Positions 43,533 to 52,609 of a stretch of 64,000 nt of DNA are shown here, one piece after another. The notes below the pieces were generated by a model, which was given only the letters and a program-made list of their open reading frames with translations, did no database searches and had not been told where the DNA came from. This DNA comes from Planctomycetia bacterium (GTDB lineage: Bacteria; Planctomycetota; Phycisphaerae; Phycisphaerales; SM1A02), in assembly GCA_005790605.1 (NCBI GenBank), contig SXUI01000055.1:1-64000 (forward strand). The letters run 5' to 3'. The first letter of the stretch is position 1; the number at the start of each line of letters is the position of its first letter. Position numbers and translations under genes: made by a program.

Positions 43533-44538
43533 GGTCCTGCACATCGACGAGCCCAATGGGGTGCCCTTGCGCGTCGACGACTGGCACCTCGTCGAGGCGC
43601 CGCTCGCGCACAAGTTGAACCGCGTCTCGAACCAACGCCTCTGCAGGTAGAGCAACGGGGTGCCGCGTCATCGCTTGGGCGACTGGGAGATCGAGCGCCG
43701 CGACGCCATGCGAGTTGACGAGGCGTCGCAGGTCGCCGTCGGTCAGAATGCCTGACAACTTCCCCCCCGCATCGACGAGCATCACCGCTCCGGCGCGGCG
43801 GCCGTCACCGGCATGCGACAAAGCCTCGCGCACCGAGAGCGCGTCGCTTACGGTCGCGAGATTGTGCCCAACTCGAAATCGCAGAACCTCCACGATGGGT
43901 CGGAGTCCCGCGCCGAGCATGCCGCCTGGGTGGTGCTTGTGGAAGTCGTCGGCTTTGAAATCGCGCCGCCTCGCGAGCCCGAGCGCGAGCGCATCCCCAG
44001 CAGCAAGCATGACTGTGGTCGACGCCGTCGGCGCGAGATTCAACGGACAGGCCTCGACGACGTCCCCGACATCAATGTGCACGCTGCAGTTTCGGGCAAG
44101 TGCGGACTCAGAACGACCACTCATGCCAATCCTTGCGACGCCGTCCGCCTTCAATATCGCGGCAAGTGCCACGACCTCGGCGGTCTCGCCGCTGTAGGAC
44201 AAGAGCAAGACCACATCTTCGGATCGAAGTCGACCGAGGTCCCCGTGCACCGCTTCGGCGGGGTGCACGAAATGCGACGGCTGACCAAGGCTCGCGAGGG
44301 TCGCGCTGATCTTCATGCCGATCAGGCCGGACTTCCCCATCCCAGAAATCACGACATGGCCGCGGCAACCTTCCATGAGATCGAGTGCGGCGGAGAACGC
44401 GACGCCAGACGCGAGCGTTCGCTTTGCTAACGACGCGATCGCGGAGGATTCGGCGAGCATTGCGTCCGCGAGGAAATCGCGCTCTGCTTGGAGTTCGAGT
44501 GGCGGCGAGACAACCTGATCGCTTGAGGACGCGCCCAT
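43501..44538 (-). CDS. kdsD: Arabinose-5-phosphate isomerase (SIS plus two CBS domains)
   Basis: The enzyme interconverts ribulose 5-phosphate and arabinose 5-phosphate, the first step toward KDO. The 345-residue protein has an N-terminal SIS domain (VISGMGKSGLIGMKISATLA, FVHPAEAVHGDLG, LLSYSGETAEV) and a C-terminal pair of CBS domains (SDALSVREALSH and onward; MTRHPVALPAEALVRDAVQL). A late HHPGG(MLGAGL) segment between them is typical of the KdsD/KpsF family. It is divergent from scpA and convergent with cysN. Confidence 0.95.
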   Translation of the reverse strand: MGASSSDQVVSPPLELQAERDFLADAMLAESSAIASLAKRTLASGVAFSAALDLMEGCRGHVVISGMGKSGLIGMKISATLASLGQPSHFVHPAEAVHGDLGRLRSEDVVLLLSYSGETAEVVALAAILKADGVARIGMSGRSESALARNCSVHIDVGDVVEACPLNLAPTASTTVMLAAGDALALGLARRRDFKADDFHKHHPGGMLGAGLRPIVEVLRFRVGHNLATVSDALSVREALSHAGDGRRAGAVMLVDAGGKLSGILTDGDLRRLVNSHGVAALDLPVAQAMTRHPVALPAEALVRDAVQLVRERRLDEVPVVDAQGHPIGLVDVQDLIAMRVVRES

Positions 44539-44631
44539 ACCGGAGAGTCTAGCGCATCAAACCCACAACAGCCGATGCGAAGAGCGTCGCGCCACCGACA
44601 TAGACGAGCGAAATTGGTACGCTCCGATGCA

Positions 44632-45474
44632 ATGTCCCAAGACGACTGGAATGTTCGACTCCCCGCCTTCGAGGGTCCGCTTGACCTCTTGTTGTTCCTC
44701 ATTCGGCGCGCCGAAGTAGACATTCAGGACATCCCGATTCATCGCATCGCGGAGCAGTACCTTGACTATGTTCGTCGGCTCAGCCGCGTCGACATCGACC
44801 TCGCAGGCGAGTTCCTCGTCATGGCGGCAACCCTCGTCGAACTGAAATCGCGCGCGCTCGCGCCGATCGATCAACAAGCACAGGAGCTCGCTGACGACGC
44901 GCAGACAGCGTCTGGACTTGACCCTCGTCGAGAACTCATTCAACAACTGCTCGCGTATCAAAAGTTTCGCACACTCGCTGGTCAGCTTGAGGCGCGGCGC
45001 AAGGAGTGGTCCCTACGGGGAAGTGTCCGAGCACGCGCGAGTGAGGTTGGAAACGAAGGGCAATCTGAGTCTGACGAATCTCTGCTTGAGGACTTCGAAC
45101 TCGACGAATTGCACTTGCTCGACCTCGTCACCTCGTACGAGCGCATCAGCGCGGCGGTGGATTTCGGGAGACTCGAAGGGCATGCTGTCGAGTACGACGA
45201 CACGCCGATTTCGCTCCACCAAGACGATCTCATGGATCGACTCTCACGCGCCGCAGGGACGCAGCTCGCGCTCGCGACGGTGTTTGAGGGGCGCACGCGG
45301 AGTGAGCGCATCGGGCTCTTCCTCGCCGTGCTTGAACTCATGCGCCAAGGTCGACTCAGCGCCAGTCAGGATGACCTTGATGGACCCATCGCGCTTGAAC
45401 TCCGCGAGGTACAAGATGCCGCGGCGCCGTTCGCCGACGCAAACGCAAAGCCGACGCATCACGCCGCTTCGTAA
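44632..45474 (+). CDS. scpA: Segregation and condensation protein A (kleisin)
   Basis: ScpA links SMC heads with ScpB in the bacterial condensin. The 280-residue protein has the conserved N terminus VRLPAFEGPLDLLLFLIRRA, then EVDIQDIPIHRIAEQYL, the helix AGEFLVMAATLVELKSRAL, a charged middle and a C-terminal winged-helix region (FLAVLELMRQGRLSASQDD). ATG 44632 was chosen over 44575 because the family begins here. scpB is not in the window. Confidence 0.93.
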   Translation: MSQDDWNVRLPAFEGPLDLLLFLIRRAEVDIQDIPIHRIAEQYLDYVRRLSRVDIDLAGEFLVMAATLVELKSRALAPIDQQAQELADDAQTASGLDPRRELIQQLLAYQKFRTLAGQLEARRKEWSLRGSVRARASEVGNEGQSESDESLLEDFELDELHLLDLVTSYERISAAVDFGRLEGHAVEYDDTPISLHQDDLMDRLSRAAGTQLALATVFEGRTRSERIGLFLAVLELMRQGRLSASQDDLDGPIALELREVQDAAAPFADANAKPTHHAAS

Positions 45475-45653
45475 GCAGAGATCGCGGGCAAATCATCGCG
45501 CCGTTCCCACGAACTCCCGCGAGGAAGCGAAAGCACGCGGAGGTGATCGAGATAATGGGCCAGCTCAAGCTCCGAGAAACGCGCGAGCCATGCTGCTGAG
45601 ACCGATGGATTCAGGTCGCGGATGTTTTCGATGATGCGTTCAAGGTCGGTCAT
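45459..45653 (-). CDS. Small conserved-looking hypothetical protein (64 aa)
   Basis: The predicted protein MTDLERIIENIRDLNPSVSA... is acidic, helical and ends with a Ser/Tyr-containing tail. A segment ARFSELELAHYLDHLRVL has the look of a short conserved planctomycete protein, recalled by pattern only. No function can be given. ATG 45653 was chosen; a TTG at 45674 is the alternative, and neither has a strong ribosome site. Its end overlaps the 3' end of scpA by 16 bp. Confidence 0.5.
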   Translation of the reverse strand: MTDLERIIENIRDLNPSVSAAWLARFSELELAHYLDHLRVLSLPRGSSWERRDDLPAISAYEAA

Positions 45654-45758
45654 GACCGCAATTTCATCGACCAATCACCCTCGCGCGCTGTAGCGCTCGG
45701 GGCTACCGAAGCCGGAAGCGGCTCGTCGCAGTCCAAGGAACTGACGCATAACGCACGA

Positions 45759-46223
45759 CTAGGCTCGCAAGGCCGCGGCGAGCTTCTTCTTCAGAATTGC
45801 CACACGCAAGAGACTGCGCACGCGCGTCAGCAATTCGAGCTTGTTCACCGGCTTCGTGAGGAAGTCATCGGTTCCGCATTCGACGGCCCGCTCGTGATCT
45901 CCCACTTCGTGCAACGCGGTCACCATGATGATCGTCGTATCCCGTGACGACGGATCGCTCTTGATTTTCCGGCATACATCGAATCCCGACATCCTTGGCA
46001 TCATCACATCCAAGAGCACCATGTCCGGGCGTTCTCGGTGCACAGCTTCGATCGCCTCGACGCCGTCGCGCGCAGTGAGAATCTTGCAAGGCAGGCTCTC
46101 AAGGTATGCCTGCATGAGTTCCACATTCTGCACATTGTCATCGACGAGAAGAATGCGCGCCGCTGCGAAATCTGCAAGCGCTGCCTCATCGAGTGGAAGT
46201 GGAGCGTTGGTCGTCGAACTCAT
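45759..46223 (-). CDS. Single-domain response regulator
   Basis: The 154-residue protein is one receiver domain with no output domain: acidic pocket LLVDDN, phospho-acceptor Asp in VLLDVMMPRMSGFDVC, Thr in MVTALHE and Lys in FLTKPVNKLEL. It resembles the first receiver of PleD-like proteins. It has a 22-residue N-terminal lead and a short basic C-terminal tail. Its ATG overlaps the TGA of the FAD/Fe-S dehydrogenase gene (ATGA), so it is the last coupled gene of the minus-strand run. No histidine kinase is adjacent, so its partner is unknown. Confidence 0.9.
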   Translation of the reverse strand: MSSTTNAPLPLDEAALADFAAARILLVDDNVQNVELMQAYLESLPCKILTARDGVEAIEAVHRERPDMVLLDVMMPRMSGFDVCRKIKSDPSSRDTTIIMVTALHEVGDHERAVECGTDDFLTKPVNKLELLTRVRSLLRVAILKKKLAAALRA

Positions 46224-49219
46224 GATGGGCAGTTTAGCACTGATTCAAGACGCAGCGCGCGGTATGCCAAGTCCACCGGATGAAGTGCAAGTCGGTCAAC
46301 TCCATCATGGATTTGATGACGGCAACTCGCGCCCGGCGCGCACACCACTGCGTCTGGTGCTGCACGAACTTGCGGGAAGAGTCGGTCCGAACCAATCTGC
46401 ATCGAGAGGTCGTAATGCTCCTTCGTCATCCCGAAGCTCCCTGCCATTCCACAGCAGCCCGTGTCGAGCACCCGTAGACGCGCACCAAAGAGCCGCCGCA
46501 AGAACCGTGCACTTGACGCCGTACCCCAGAGCGCCTTCTGATGGCAATGCGCGTGAAACAGCACCTCGTCGTGCGAAGGGGGCACGGTCGGTCGGCAAGG
46601 ATGCGCGTCCCAGTGCTCATCCAAGAACTCCTCGACCAGTCGGGTGCGCGCGGCAAGCGCTTCACGCCGCGCTCTTTCCTCCGGATTTCCTGCGACGCCT
46701 AGTTCGATCCAGTCATCGCGAATCGCGGATGCGCAACTCGGTTCAAGCACGAGCACACACTCCGCGCCGACGCCGTCGATCAAAGCAGTGAGGGCTCGGC
46801 ATGCGCGAGCGACAACCTCGCTTGCCTCCTCAAGCATTCCGCTTGAAATGAGACTTCGTCCGCAGCAACCTACATCCGCAAGCACGACGCGGTACCCAAA
46901 CGCTTCAAGCAACGCGATGGCTTTGCGGCCGATCTCCGGCTCGCTGTATCCAGCGAAGCAGTCGCCGAACAAAATCACCGTGCGCGCTCGCGCAGGAATC
47001 GGTCGCCGTCCGAACCAACGAAAGAGCGACGGACCAATGGGAGGCAGGCTCCGCCTCAGATCAATGCCTAAGCGCGCGCCCGCGATGCGTCGCGCGAGAC
47101 CAGTTCGCAGGAATGGCGCGATGAACCGCCAATATCTTGACGCGGTCGCAAGTGTCTCGCGCACATGGCCAAACGCGCGCGTCTGGGCAGGAACTTCGCC
47201 GCGCGCACGGTGACCCTGCGCGAGAAACTCAGACTTCAACTTCGCGAGGTCGACGCCGGAGGGGCATTCCGTCTTGCATGCCTTGCACGACAAACAAAGA
47301 TCAAGCGTGGCATGCGTTTCAGGATCGTCAAACGCGGCGAGCGCCCGACTTCCGCCCCTCGATGTGAGTGCGATACGCAGTGCATTCGCACGACCTCTCG
47401 TGGCGTGGCGCTCGTCTTTGAGCGCGCGATACGAGGGACACATTGAAGTGCCGCCCTCTAGCCGCCGACAGAGCCCTGCTCCGTTGCATTGCGCTGCCGC
47501 GTGTTCGAATCCATCCTGAGCAGAAAAATCGAAGTAAGTGGAAATCGGAGTATGAGGAGCTTCCGCACTCGAGGACTGGACGCGCAAGTTCTCAAGGATG
47601 AGGGAACTCGGCGAAGTCACCACGAGATTGCCTGGGTTCAGAAGCCCATGCGGATCAAAGACGGCCTTCACGGCGCGCAGCGCATCGCAGAGCTTTCCGC
47701 CAAGCACGCGTTCGAGCAAAGGAGATCGCACGCGACCATCACCGTGTTCGCCAGACAATGCGCCGTGGAATTCTGCAACGAGGTCCGCCACGCGCTCGGC
47801 GATCGAGAGCATCTTCTCACGGTCTAAGGCCTTCTCGATCGCGATGAGTGGTCGGATGTGGAGGCACCCCACAGACGCATGCGCGTAATACGCGGCCTCA
47901 GTTCCGTGTGCAGCGACGATCTCACGAAACCGCTCGACAAACTCGGGCAATCGAACGGGATCAACCGCTGTGTCTTCGACGAAAGTCACGGGCTTTCGCT
48001 CGCCCGGCAACGCGTGCAGGAGCGGCTCTCCCGCCTTACGCAACTTCCACAAGTCGAGACGATCCGCAGCCGTCGCGGCGACACGGCATGGCAGTGTGGG
48101 AAGCAGCGCTTTGAGCGCGTGGACCTTCGCGTCAACAACCTCCGTGGAGGCGCCGAAGTACTCGACATACAACCCCGCGCCGAGTGCGCCTTCGGGTGGC
48201 TGGGGCATGAGCTCGACATACCGTCGATACTCCACATTCTTTCGCGCAACGCTCAGGATGACATCATCGACGAGTTCCACGGCGGCTGGATGCGTCTTCA
48301 AGATTGCGCCGAGCGGCGCAAGCGCTTCCTTGACTGAGGGAAACCCAAAGACGAGCAGCGCTCGTTCTTTGGGTCGCTCAACGAGTCGCAATCTCGCTCG
48401 CAACGAAATCGCAAGCGTGCCTTCGCTGCCGCAAACTAGATGCGCGAGATTCACACGATCAAATGTCCCCGGCGTCGACGCGCGAAGTTGCGCTAGCAAG
48501 AGGTCAAGGTTGTAACCATCGACATGACGGAGAATCTTGGGAAATCGCGCATCGATTTCCGCCTCGACAGATCGCGCGATCGGCGCGAGTTGCCCGACGA
48601 GTCGGCGTTGCACGGCATCACGCTCCGCTCCGCCCTCAGTCAACCAAACTCGTTCACCAGATGGCAGCAAGACCTCAAGCGCATCGAGATTCTCCACCGT
48701 TCTGCCGTACAGAATCGAATTCGCACCAGCGCTGTTGTTTCCGATCATGCCGCCGATCGTCGCGTGCGAACTTGTCGCAACATCCGCGCCGAACATCAAT
48801 CCAAAGGGCGCGAGAAAGGCATTCAACTGATCGAGCACCACGCCTGGCTCAACTTCGACGGTTCGTGCGGTCGGATCGAACGCTCCAATCCCACGGCAGT
48901 GCTTTGAAAAGTCGACGACAACCGCGCGATTGACGGTTTGCCCCGCGAGCGCAGTCCCACCGCCGCGCGCGAGAATGGGGATGCGATGCTCGGCGAGCAC
49001 CGCGCAGGCGCGAGCCCCGTCTTCCACACTGGCTGGAATGAAAACACCGATCGGTTCGACTTGGTAGATGCTCGCGTCAGTCGCGTACAGCATGCGATCA
49101 TGCCGGCCGAACAAAGCCTCGCCTCGCGCTGCATGGTTCAAGAGCGCACGGATCCGCAGTCGGTCGGCGTCAATTCCCTCCAGATCGTGGGCCTGCGGGA
49201 GACTGACGGACGAACTCAA
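46220..49219 (-). CDS. FAD-linked dehydrogenase fused to Fe-S/CCG domains (YdiJ/GlcD-GlpC type)
   Basis: The 999-residue protein joins two modules. The N-terminal half is a VAO-type FAD-binding oxidase: VFIPASVEDGARACAVLAEH, ARGGGTALAGQTVNRAVVVD, NNSAGANSILYG, and a C-terminal cap with GEHGDGRVRSPLLERVLG. The second half is GlpC/GlcF-like: GLCRRLEGGTSMCPSYRA, a Cys cluster LCLSCKACKTECPSGVDL, and two CCG motifs (DVGCCGRSLISSGM and DTGCCGMAGSFGM). E. coli YdiJ has this layout and length and oxidises D-2-hydroxyglutarate; the substrate here is inferred only as a D-2-hydroxyacid. I chose TTG 49219, which overlaps the previous TGA (TTGA) with AAGG upstream; ATG 49300 would overlap that gene by 85 bp. 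Confidence 0.9.
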   Translation of the reverse strand: MSSSVSLPQAHDLEGIDADRLRIRALLNHAARGEALFGRHDRMLYATDASIYQVEPIGVFIPASVEDGARACAVLAEHRIPILARGGGTALAGQTVNRAVVVDFSKHCRGIGAFDPTARTVEVEPGVVLDQLNAFLAPFGLMFGADVATSSHATIGGMIGNNSAGANSILYGRTVENLDALEVLLPSGERVWLTEGGAERDAVQRRLVGQLAPIARSVEAEIDARFPKILRHVDGYNLDLLLAQLRASTPGTFDRVNLAHLVCGSEGTLAISLRARLRLVERPKERALLVFGFPSVKEALAPLGAILKTHPAAVELVDDVILSVARKNVEYRRYVELMPQPPEGALGAGLYVEYFGASTEVVDAKVHALKALLPTLPCRVAATAADRLDLWKLRKAGEPLLHALPGERKPVTFVEDTAVDPVRLPEFVERFREIVAAHGTEAAYYAHASVGCLHIRPLIAIEKALDREKMLSIAERVADLVAEFHGALSGEHGDGRVRSPLLERVLGGKLCDALRAVKAVFDPHGLLNPGNLVVTSPSSLILENLRVQSSSAEAPHTPISTYFDFSAQDGFEHAAAQCNGAGLCRRLEGGTSMCPSYRALKDERHATRGRANALRIALTSRGGSRALAAFDDPETHATLDLCLSCKACKTECPSGVDLAKLKSEFLAQGHRARGEVPAQTRAFGHVRETLATASRYWRFIAPFLRTGLARRIAGARLGIDLRRSLPPIGPSLFRWFGRRPIPARARTVILFGDCFAGYSEPEIGRKAIALLEAFGYRVVLADVGCCGRSLISSGMLEEASEVVARACRALTALIDGVGAECVLVLEPSCASAIRDDWIELGVAGNPEERARREALAARTRLVEEFLDEHWDAHPCRPTVPPSHDEVLFHAHCHQKALWGTASSARFLRRLFGARLRVLDTGCCGMAGSFGMTKEHYDLSMQIGSDRLFPQVRAAPDAVVCAPGASCRHQIHDGVDRLALHPVDLAYRALRLESVLNCPS

Positions 49220-50595
49220 GGCGTGCCCTTCGTTGGCGAAGCACCTTCGACAACCAACGCGCGAATCGCTTCTTCGGCACGCTTGGACCAGCCTTCCCAT
49301 TGACCGAGGATCACGCCCTCTCTGGAAAGGAGCAGAATCGTTGGAAATGCGCGCACTCCGTAGGCTCGCGCTGCAGCACCATCGAGATCAAGAAGCGCGT
49401 GCTCCGCGTGCGCTCCCTCAAGCGGAACGCCGGCAGTTTTCAGTACCTCACGGACCCGCGTCTTTCGCTCCTCGATATCCCCTTGCTCACCCGAATTGAT
49501 CAAGAGTCCGACGACACGCCCATCGAGCTCCGCGAGCATTTTGGTCATCGCGGGCATCGCGGCGCGACACGGACCGCACCAAGTCGCCCAGAAATCAAGG
49601 AGCACGAACTTCCCTTGCACAGATTTCAGCGCAAGGGATCCACTCGTCAACTCTGGGAGTTCAAACAGAGGCGCCTCTTCGCCAACCTGCGGCGCCTTGA
49701 CCGGCGGCGGCACGGGCGCGGTAGGCGCGCCAATCTCCGCTCCATCACTCTCCGATGGCGCCCTGGGCTGTGGCAAGAGAGATTGCAGACCGTCAACCTT
49801 CTGACGCGTCCCGACATCAGGCCACAACTCTGAAGCCGGCATCGCGTCGTCGCTGCGCACGACAATCGAGGTTGAGCTCCAACTGAGCGTCGTGCCCTCT
49901 TCCGTCTCAGCGCCTTGCGTCACGGTCGCTGTCGAACTGCGCACAAACTTGGTTGAGGGGTCGACGACCATGATGATGCGCTGACCGTCGGCCTCAAGGA
50001 AGAGATGCAATGACTCAACGCTTCCATCCGCCGACTTGTGTTCTTCGACGAGCGACGGTGCAACATCGGGTGTGTGCGAGAGGAGTTGCATGCAGACATC
50101 CTCAACGGAATCCTCACCGAGCGCGAGCGCGAGTTCGACGAACGGGAGATCGCCAAACGCGTTGAAGAGCGCGTAAAACGGACTTCCGTCATCGCTCGCT
50201 TCAACGAACGCATCCTTGTTCGAAACATGAAACGCTCGGATGTTGCCTTCGTGAAGGTGCAGCGTGTACCCGTTGAGAGAGAGCACTCCCTCGCGGTTGG
50301 GCGCAAACTGAAACTCCGCTTTCGAACTCTTCGCGTCTGCCGAAGCTTGTGAACCCTGCGCTCCAACTTTCACCGTCGTGGAGATGTCAAGACTCGGCGC
50401 CGCACGATATGCGTCCATCACCGACTTCAAGAGTGTCGACGCTTCGGCACGCTCCTTCGAACGGCGCGCGTCGAAGTCCGCCTTGCTCTCAGCGACTTGG
50501 GGTGGCGTTTGAATGACGAACGCGCTCACAGATCGCTCGGCGCTCAGAGCGCAGAGCATTGACAGTAGTGACACGCAGAACGGCGCGCTTGGCAT
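49216..50595 (-). CDS. Exported TlpA/ResA-like thioredoxin with DUF2092-like N-terminal region
   Basis: The 459-residue protein starts with a signal-peptide-like segment (PFCVSLLSMLCALSAERSVSA). About 220 residues resembling the LolA-like/DUF2092 fold follow: a predicted beta-rich region with sequences such as REGVLSLNGYTLHLHEGN. A Pro-rich hinge comes next, then a thioredoxin domain from about residue 310 with FWATWCGPCRAAMPAM (active-site WCGPC) and the cis-Pro in RAFPTILLL. It probably acts as a thiol-disulfide protein in the periplasm. A paralogue with the same layout lies directly upstream (50733-52046). ATG 50595 was chosen because the signal sequence follows it. Confidence 0.82.
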   Translation of the reverse strand: MPSAPFCVSLLSMLCALSAERSVSAFVIQTPPQVAESKADFDARRSKERAEASTLLKSVMDAYRAAPSLDISTTVKVGAQGSQASADAKSSKAEFQFAPNREGVLSLNGYTLHLHEGNIRAFHVSNKDAFVEASDDGSPFYALFNAFGDLPFVELALALGEDSVEDVCMQLLSHTPDVAPSLVEEHKSADGSVESLHLFLEADGQRIIMVVDPSTKFVRSSTATVTQGAETEEGTTLSWSSTSIVVRSDDAMPASELWPDVGTRQKVDGLQSLLPQPRAPSESDGAEIGAPTAPVPPPVKAPQVGEEAPLFELPELTSGSLALKSVQGKFVLLDFWATWCGPCRAAMPAMTKMLAELDGRVVGLLINSGEQGDIEERKTRVREVLKTAGVPLEGAHAEHALLDLDGAAARAYGVRAFPTILLLSREGVILGQWEGWSKRAEEAIRALVVEGASPTKGTP

Positions 50596-50679
50596 GAGCG
50601 AGATTCTCCCCCGTTGGCGGCGGGTTGCAAGCGGCATGACGCGCTTCGTCATCGAAATCTCTCACTGCCTGGTATGCAA

Positions 50680-50707
50680 CAGGCCGAGCGATGACTCGCT
50701 CGGCCTG
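50680..50707 (-). terminator. Hairpin between the two TlpA-like genes
   Basis: A perfect 11-bp inverted repeat CAGGCCGAGCG (50680-50690) / CGCTCGGCCTG (50697-50707) with a 6-base loop lies 25 bp after the stop of the upstream paralogue. On the minus strand no proper T tract follows, so it may attenuate or stabilise mRNA rather than terminate fully. Confidence 0.6.
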
Positions 50708-50732
50708 TGCAAATCAGCAATTTTCGATGCAC

Positions 50733-52046
50733 TCAAGAACTTGCAGGCGCTGGGGCGGCCGGCGCTGCAGTCACGGCGCGACCAAGTGCCTTGTCGCACT
50801 CGTTCTTCAGCTCCATGATGATGCCTTCCATGTTCTTTGGGTCAATGCCTTCGTGCTTGGCCGCGAGGGTGCCATCTGGAGCGATGACGATGGTGAGCGG
50901 GATGCCACCAACGCCGAAGGTCTTGAAGAAGGTGCCGTCATCGACAAGGCAGGTGAAGGTGAACTTCTGGTCATCCCAGAACTTCTTCGCAACAGCGATC
51001 TGCTCGTCACCCTTCGCGTTCTCGAGCGTGTTGACGCCAAACACCGCAATCTTCGCGTCATCCTTCACGAGTTCTGCGAACTTCCCGATGAATGGGAGGC
51101 CCTTTCGGCACGGCCCACACCAAGTTGCCCAAAGATCCATCACAACGGCCTTGCCCTGCATCGAAGAGAGTTGGACCGAGGTGCCATCGAACTGCTTGAA
51201 GGTTGCGTCCGGGATCGAGGCGCCGATCTCAAATGGCGTCGGCGCCAGCTTCTCGAGGCTATCGACTTCCTTTCGCGAACCTGCGGTGAATGCGACGGCA
51301 TTCGCAAGCGCCGCTGGGGTGGTTGGCGCGAATGCAACGCTGATCGGAACCTTGAATCCAGCTGGCGCGCCGGGAGGCGTGAAGCCGTACTCCGCACTCT
51401 TAAAGAAGTGCGTGGTTGGATCGATGGTGACGATCGCTTCAGAACCGGTTTCGGTGGTGAAGTAAAGCGCGCTCGCTGCCGCATCGAATGCAACGAGCGT
51501 TGGCGCGTCAAGGAATGCGCCGCGCATGCGATCCGCGCCTTCCGCCTTGGTGTCGACAAGCATGCGGGGGAATGGAAGATCAAAGCCAGGAAGCTTCGTC
51601 GTGAGGGTCTCAAGCATGGACTTCTCGATCGGGAAGCCCACGAACTTGTCCTGGACCTCCTCGGTCTCGATGTAAATCTTCTCGCCAAGCGTAGTGATCA
51701 CGAGAGATTGCAGATTGAGGCGCATGCCATTGCCATCTCGCGAGATCGTGAAAGTCTGGGACTCCTTGCGCTCGCCCATCGCGACAGTCATCGTGATGCT
51801 GTCTTCGAACGCCTTTGCACCCGCGTATGCTTCGGCAGCCGCTTTGAGCGCAGCCTCTCCGGCTGCGAGTGCCCCTGGCGTCTTCATTGCATCCGTGAAC
51901 TTGCCCGCGAGATCAGGCGCTTCGGGAAGCGAGATTCCTGGCGCAACACCTGGAGGCGCATCACCCTCTTGCGCGAAAGCGGGTTGCATCGCGCTCGAAC
52001 CCAAGAGTGCGCTGCATGCGAGAAGGGAAGCCATCACAATTTTCAT
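50733..52046 (-). CDS. Exported TlpA/ResA-like thioredoxin with DUF2092-like N-terminal region (paralogue)
   Basis: The 437-residue protein has a clear signal peptide (MKIVMASLLACSALLGSSAM ending at AFA). A DUF2092-like region of about 230 residues follows (SITMTVAMGERKESQTFTIS; LPFPRMLVDTKAEGADRM). The C-terminal TlpA-like thioredoxin domain has LWATWCGPCRKGLPFI and the cis-Pro in GVGGIPLTIVIAPDG. It ends in an Ala/Pro-rich tail. Its ATG overlaps the TGA of folK. The downstream gene encodes a paralogue with the same domain order, so a tandem duplication is likely. Confidence 0.85.
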   Translation of the reverse strand: MKIVMASLLACSALLGSSAMQPAFAQEGDAPPGVAPGISLPEAPDLAGKFTDAMKTPGALAAGEAALKAAAEAYAGAKAFEDSITMTVAMGERKESQTFTISRDGNGMRLNLQSLVITTLGEKIYIETEEVQDKFVGFPIEKSMLETLTTKLPGFDLPFPRMLVDTKAEGADRMRGAFLDAPTLVAFDAAASALYFTTETGSEAIVTIDPTTHFFKSAEYGFTPPGAPAGFKVPISVAFAPTTPAALANAVAFTAGSRKEVDSLEKLAPTPFEIGASIPDATFKQFDGTSVQLSSMQGKAVVMDLWATWCGPCRKGLPFIGKFAELVKDDAKIAVFGVNTLENAKGDEQIAVAKKFWDDQKFTFTCLVDDGTFFKTFGVGGIPLTIVIAPDGTLAAKHEGIDPKNMEGIIMELKNECDKALGRAVTAAPAAPAPASS

Positions 52047-52609
52047 GTCGAGCTTTCTTGCGACTCATCATCGTCGCGGGAGAAGAGGGGTCCGACCCGT
52101 ACCACTCCATCGTGGCCGGAAACGGACTGGAGGAGGGATTCTACCGACATCCCCGTTGCCGGATCCGTCATGTCTGGAGCGATCTCGCCGAGAGGAAAGA
52201 GAACAAATGCCCGAGCGGCGTAGCGCGGGTGCGGGACGCGAAAGTCCGCCTCCTCGATGACCTGTGCGCCATAAAAAATGATGTCGAGGTCAAGGGTTCG
52301 CGGCCCCCACCGGGTCTCGGTGGCACGCACCCTCCCCCAGACCTGCTCGATCGCGTGAAGCTCATGAAGCAACGCACGGGCTTCGAGCGTCGTCGAGAGG
52401 GTCACAACCGCGTTGAAAAAGTCAGGTTGCGGAACGCCTCCCACCGGTTGGGTCCGCCAGACGCTACTCGCGCGTTCGAAGCGACAGTTGGGAAGCGCAC
52501 GCAATGCCTCAAGCGCGGCACGAAGGGTCTTTTCAGGTGAACCATCCGGCGACGGGAGATTCGAGCCCAGCGCGATAGCCACGCGTACGAACTCAGATCG
52601 CTTCGACAT
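52043..52609 (-). CDS. folK: 2-amino-4-hydroxy-6-hydroxymethyldihydropteridine pyrophosphokinase
   Basis: FolK pyrophosphorylates 6-hydroxymethyl-dihydropterin in folate synthesis. The 188-residue protein has the signature VAIALGSNLPSPDG, SSVWRTQPVGGVPQPDFFNA, and the catalytic ETRWGPRTLDLDIIFYG (RWGPRxxDLDI). HPRYAARAFVLFPLGEIAP follows as expected. ATG 52609 gives the normal N terminus. It overlaps cinA by 17 bp upstream and the TlpA-like gene by 4 bp downstream. Confidence 0.95.
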   Translation of the reverse strand: MSKRSEFVRVAIALGSNLPSPDGSPEKTLRAALEALRALPNCRFERASSVWRTQPVGGVPQPDFFNAVVTLSTTLEARALLHELHAIEQVWGRVRATETRWGPRTLDLDIIFYGAQVIEEADFRVPHPRYAARAFVLFPLGEIAPDMTDPATGMSVESLLQSVSGHDGVVRVGPLFSRDDDESQESST

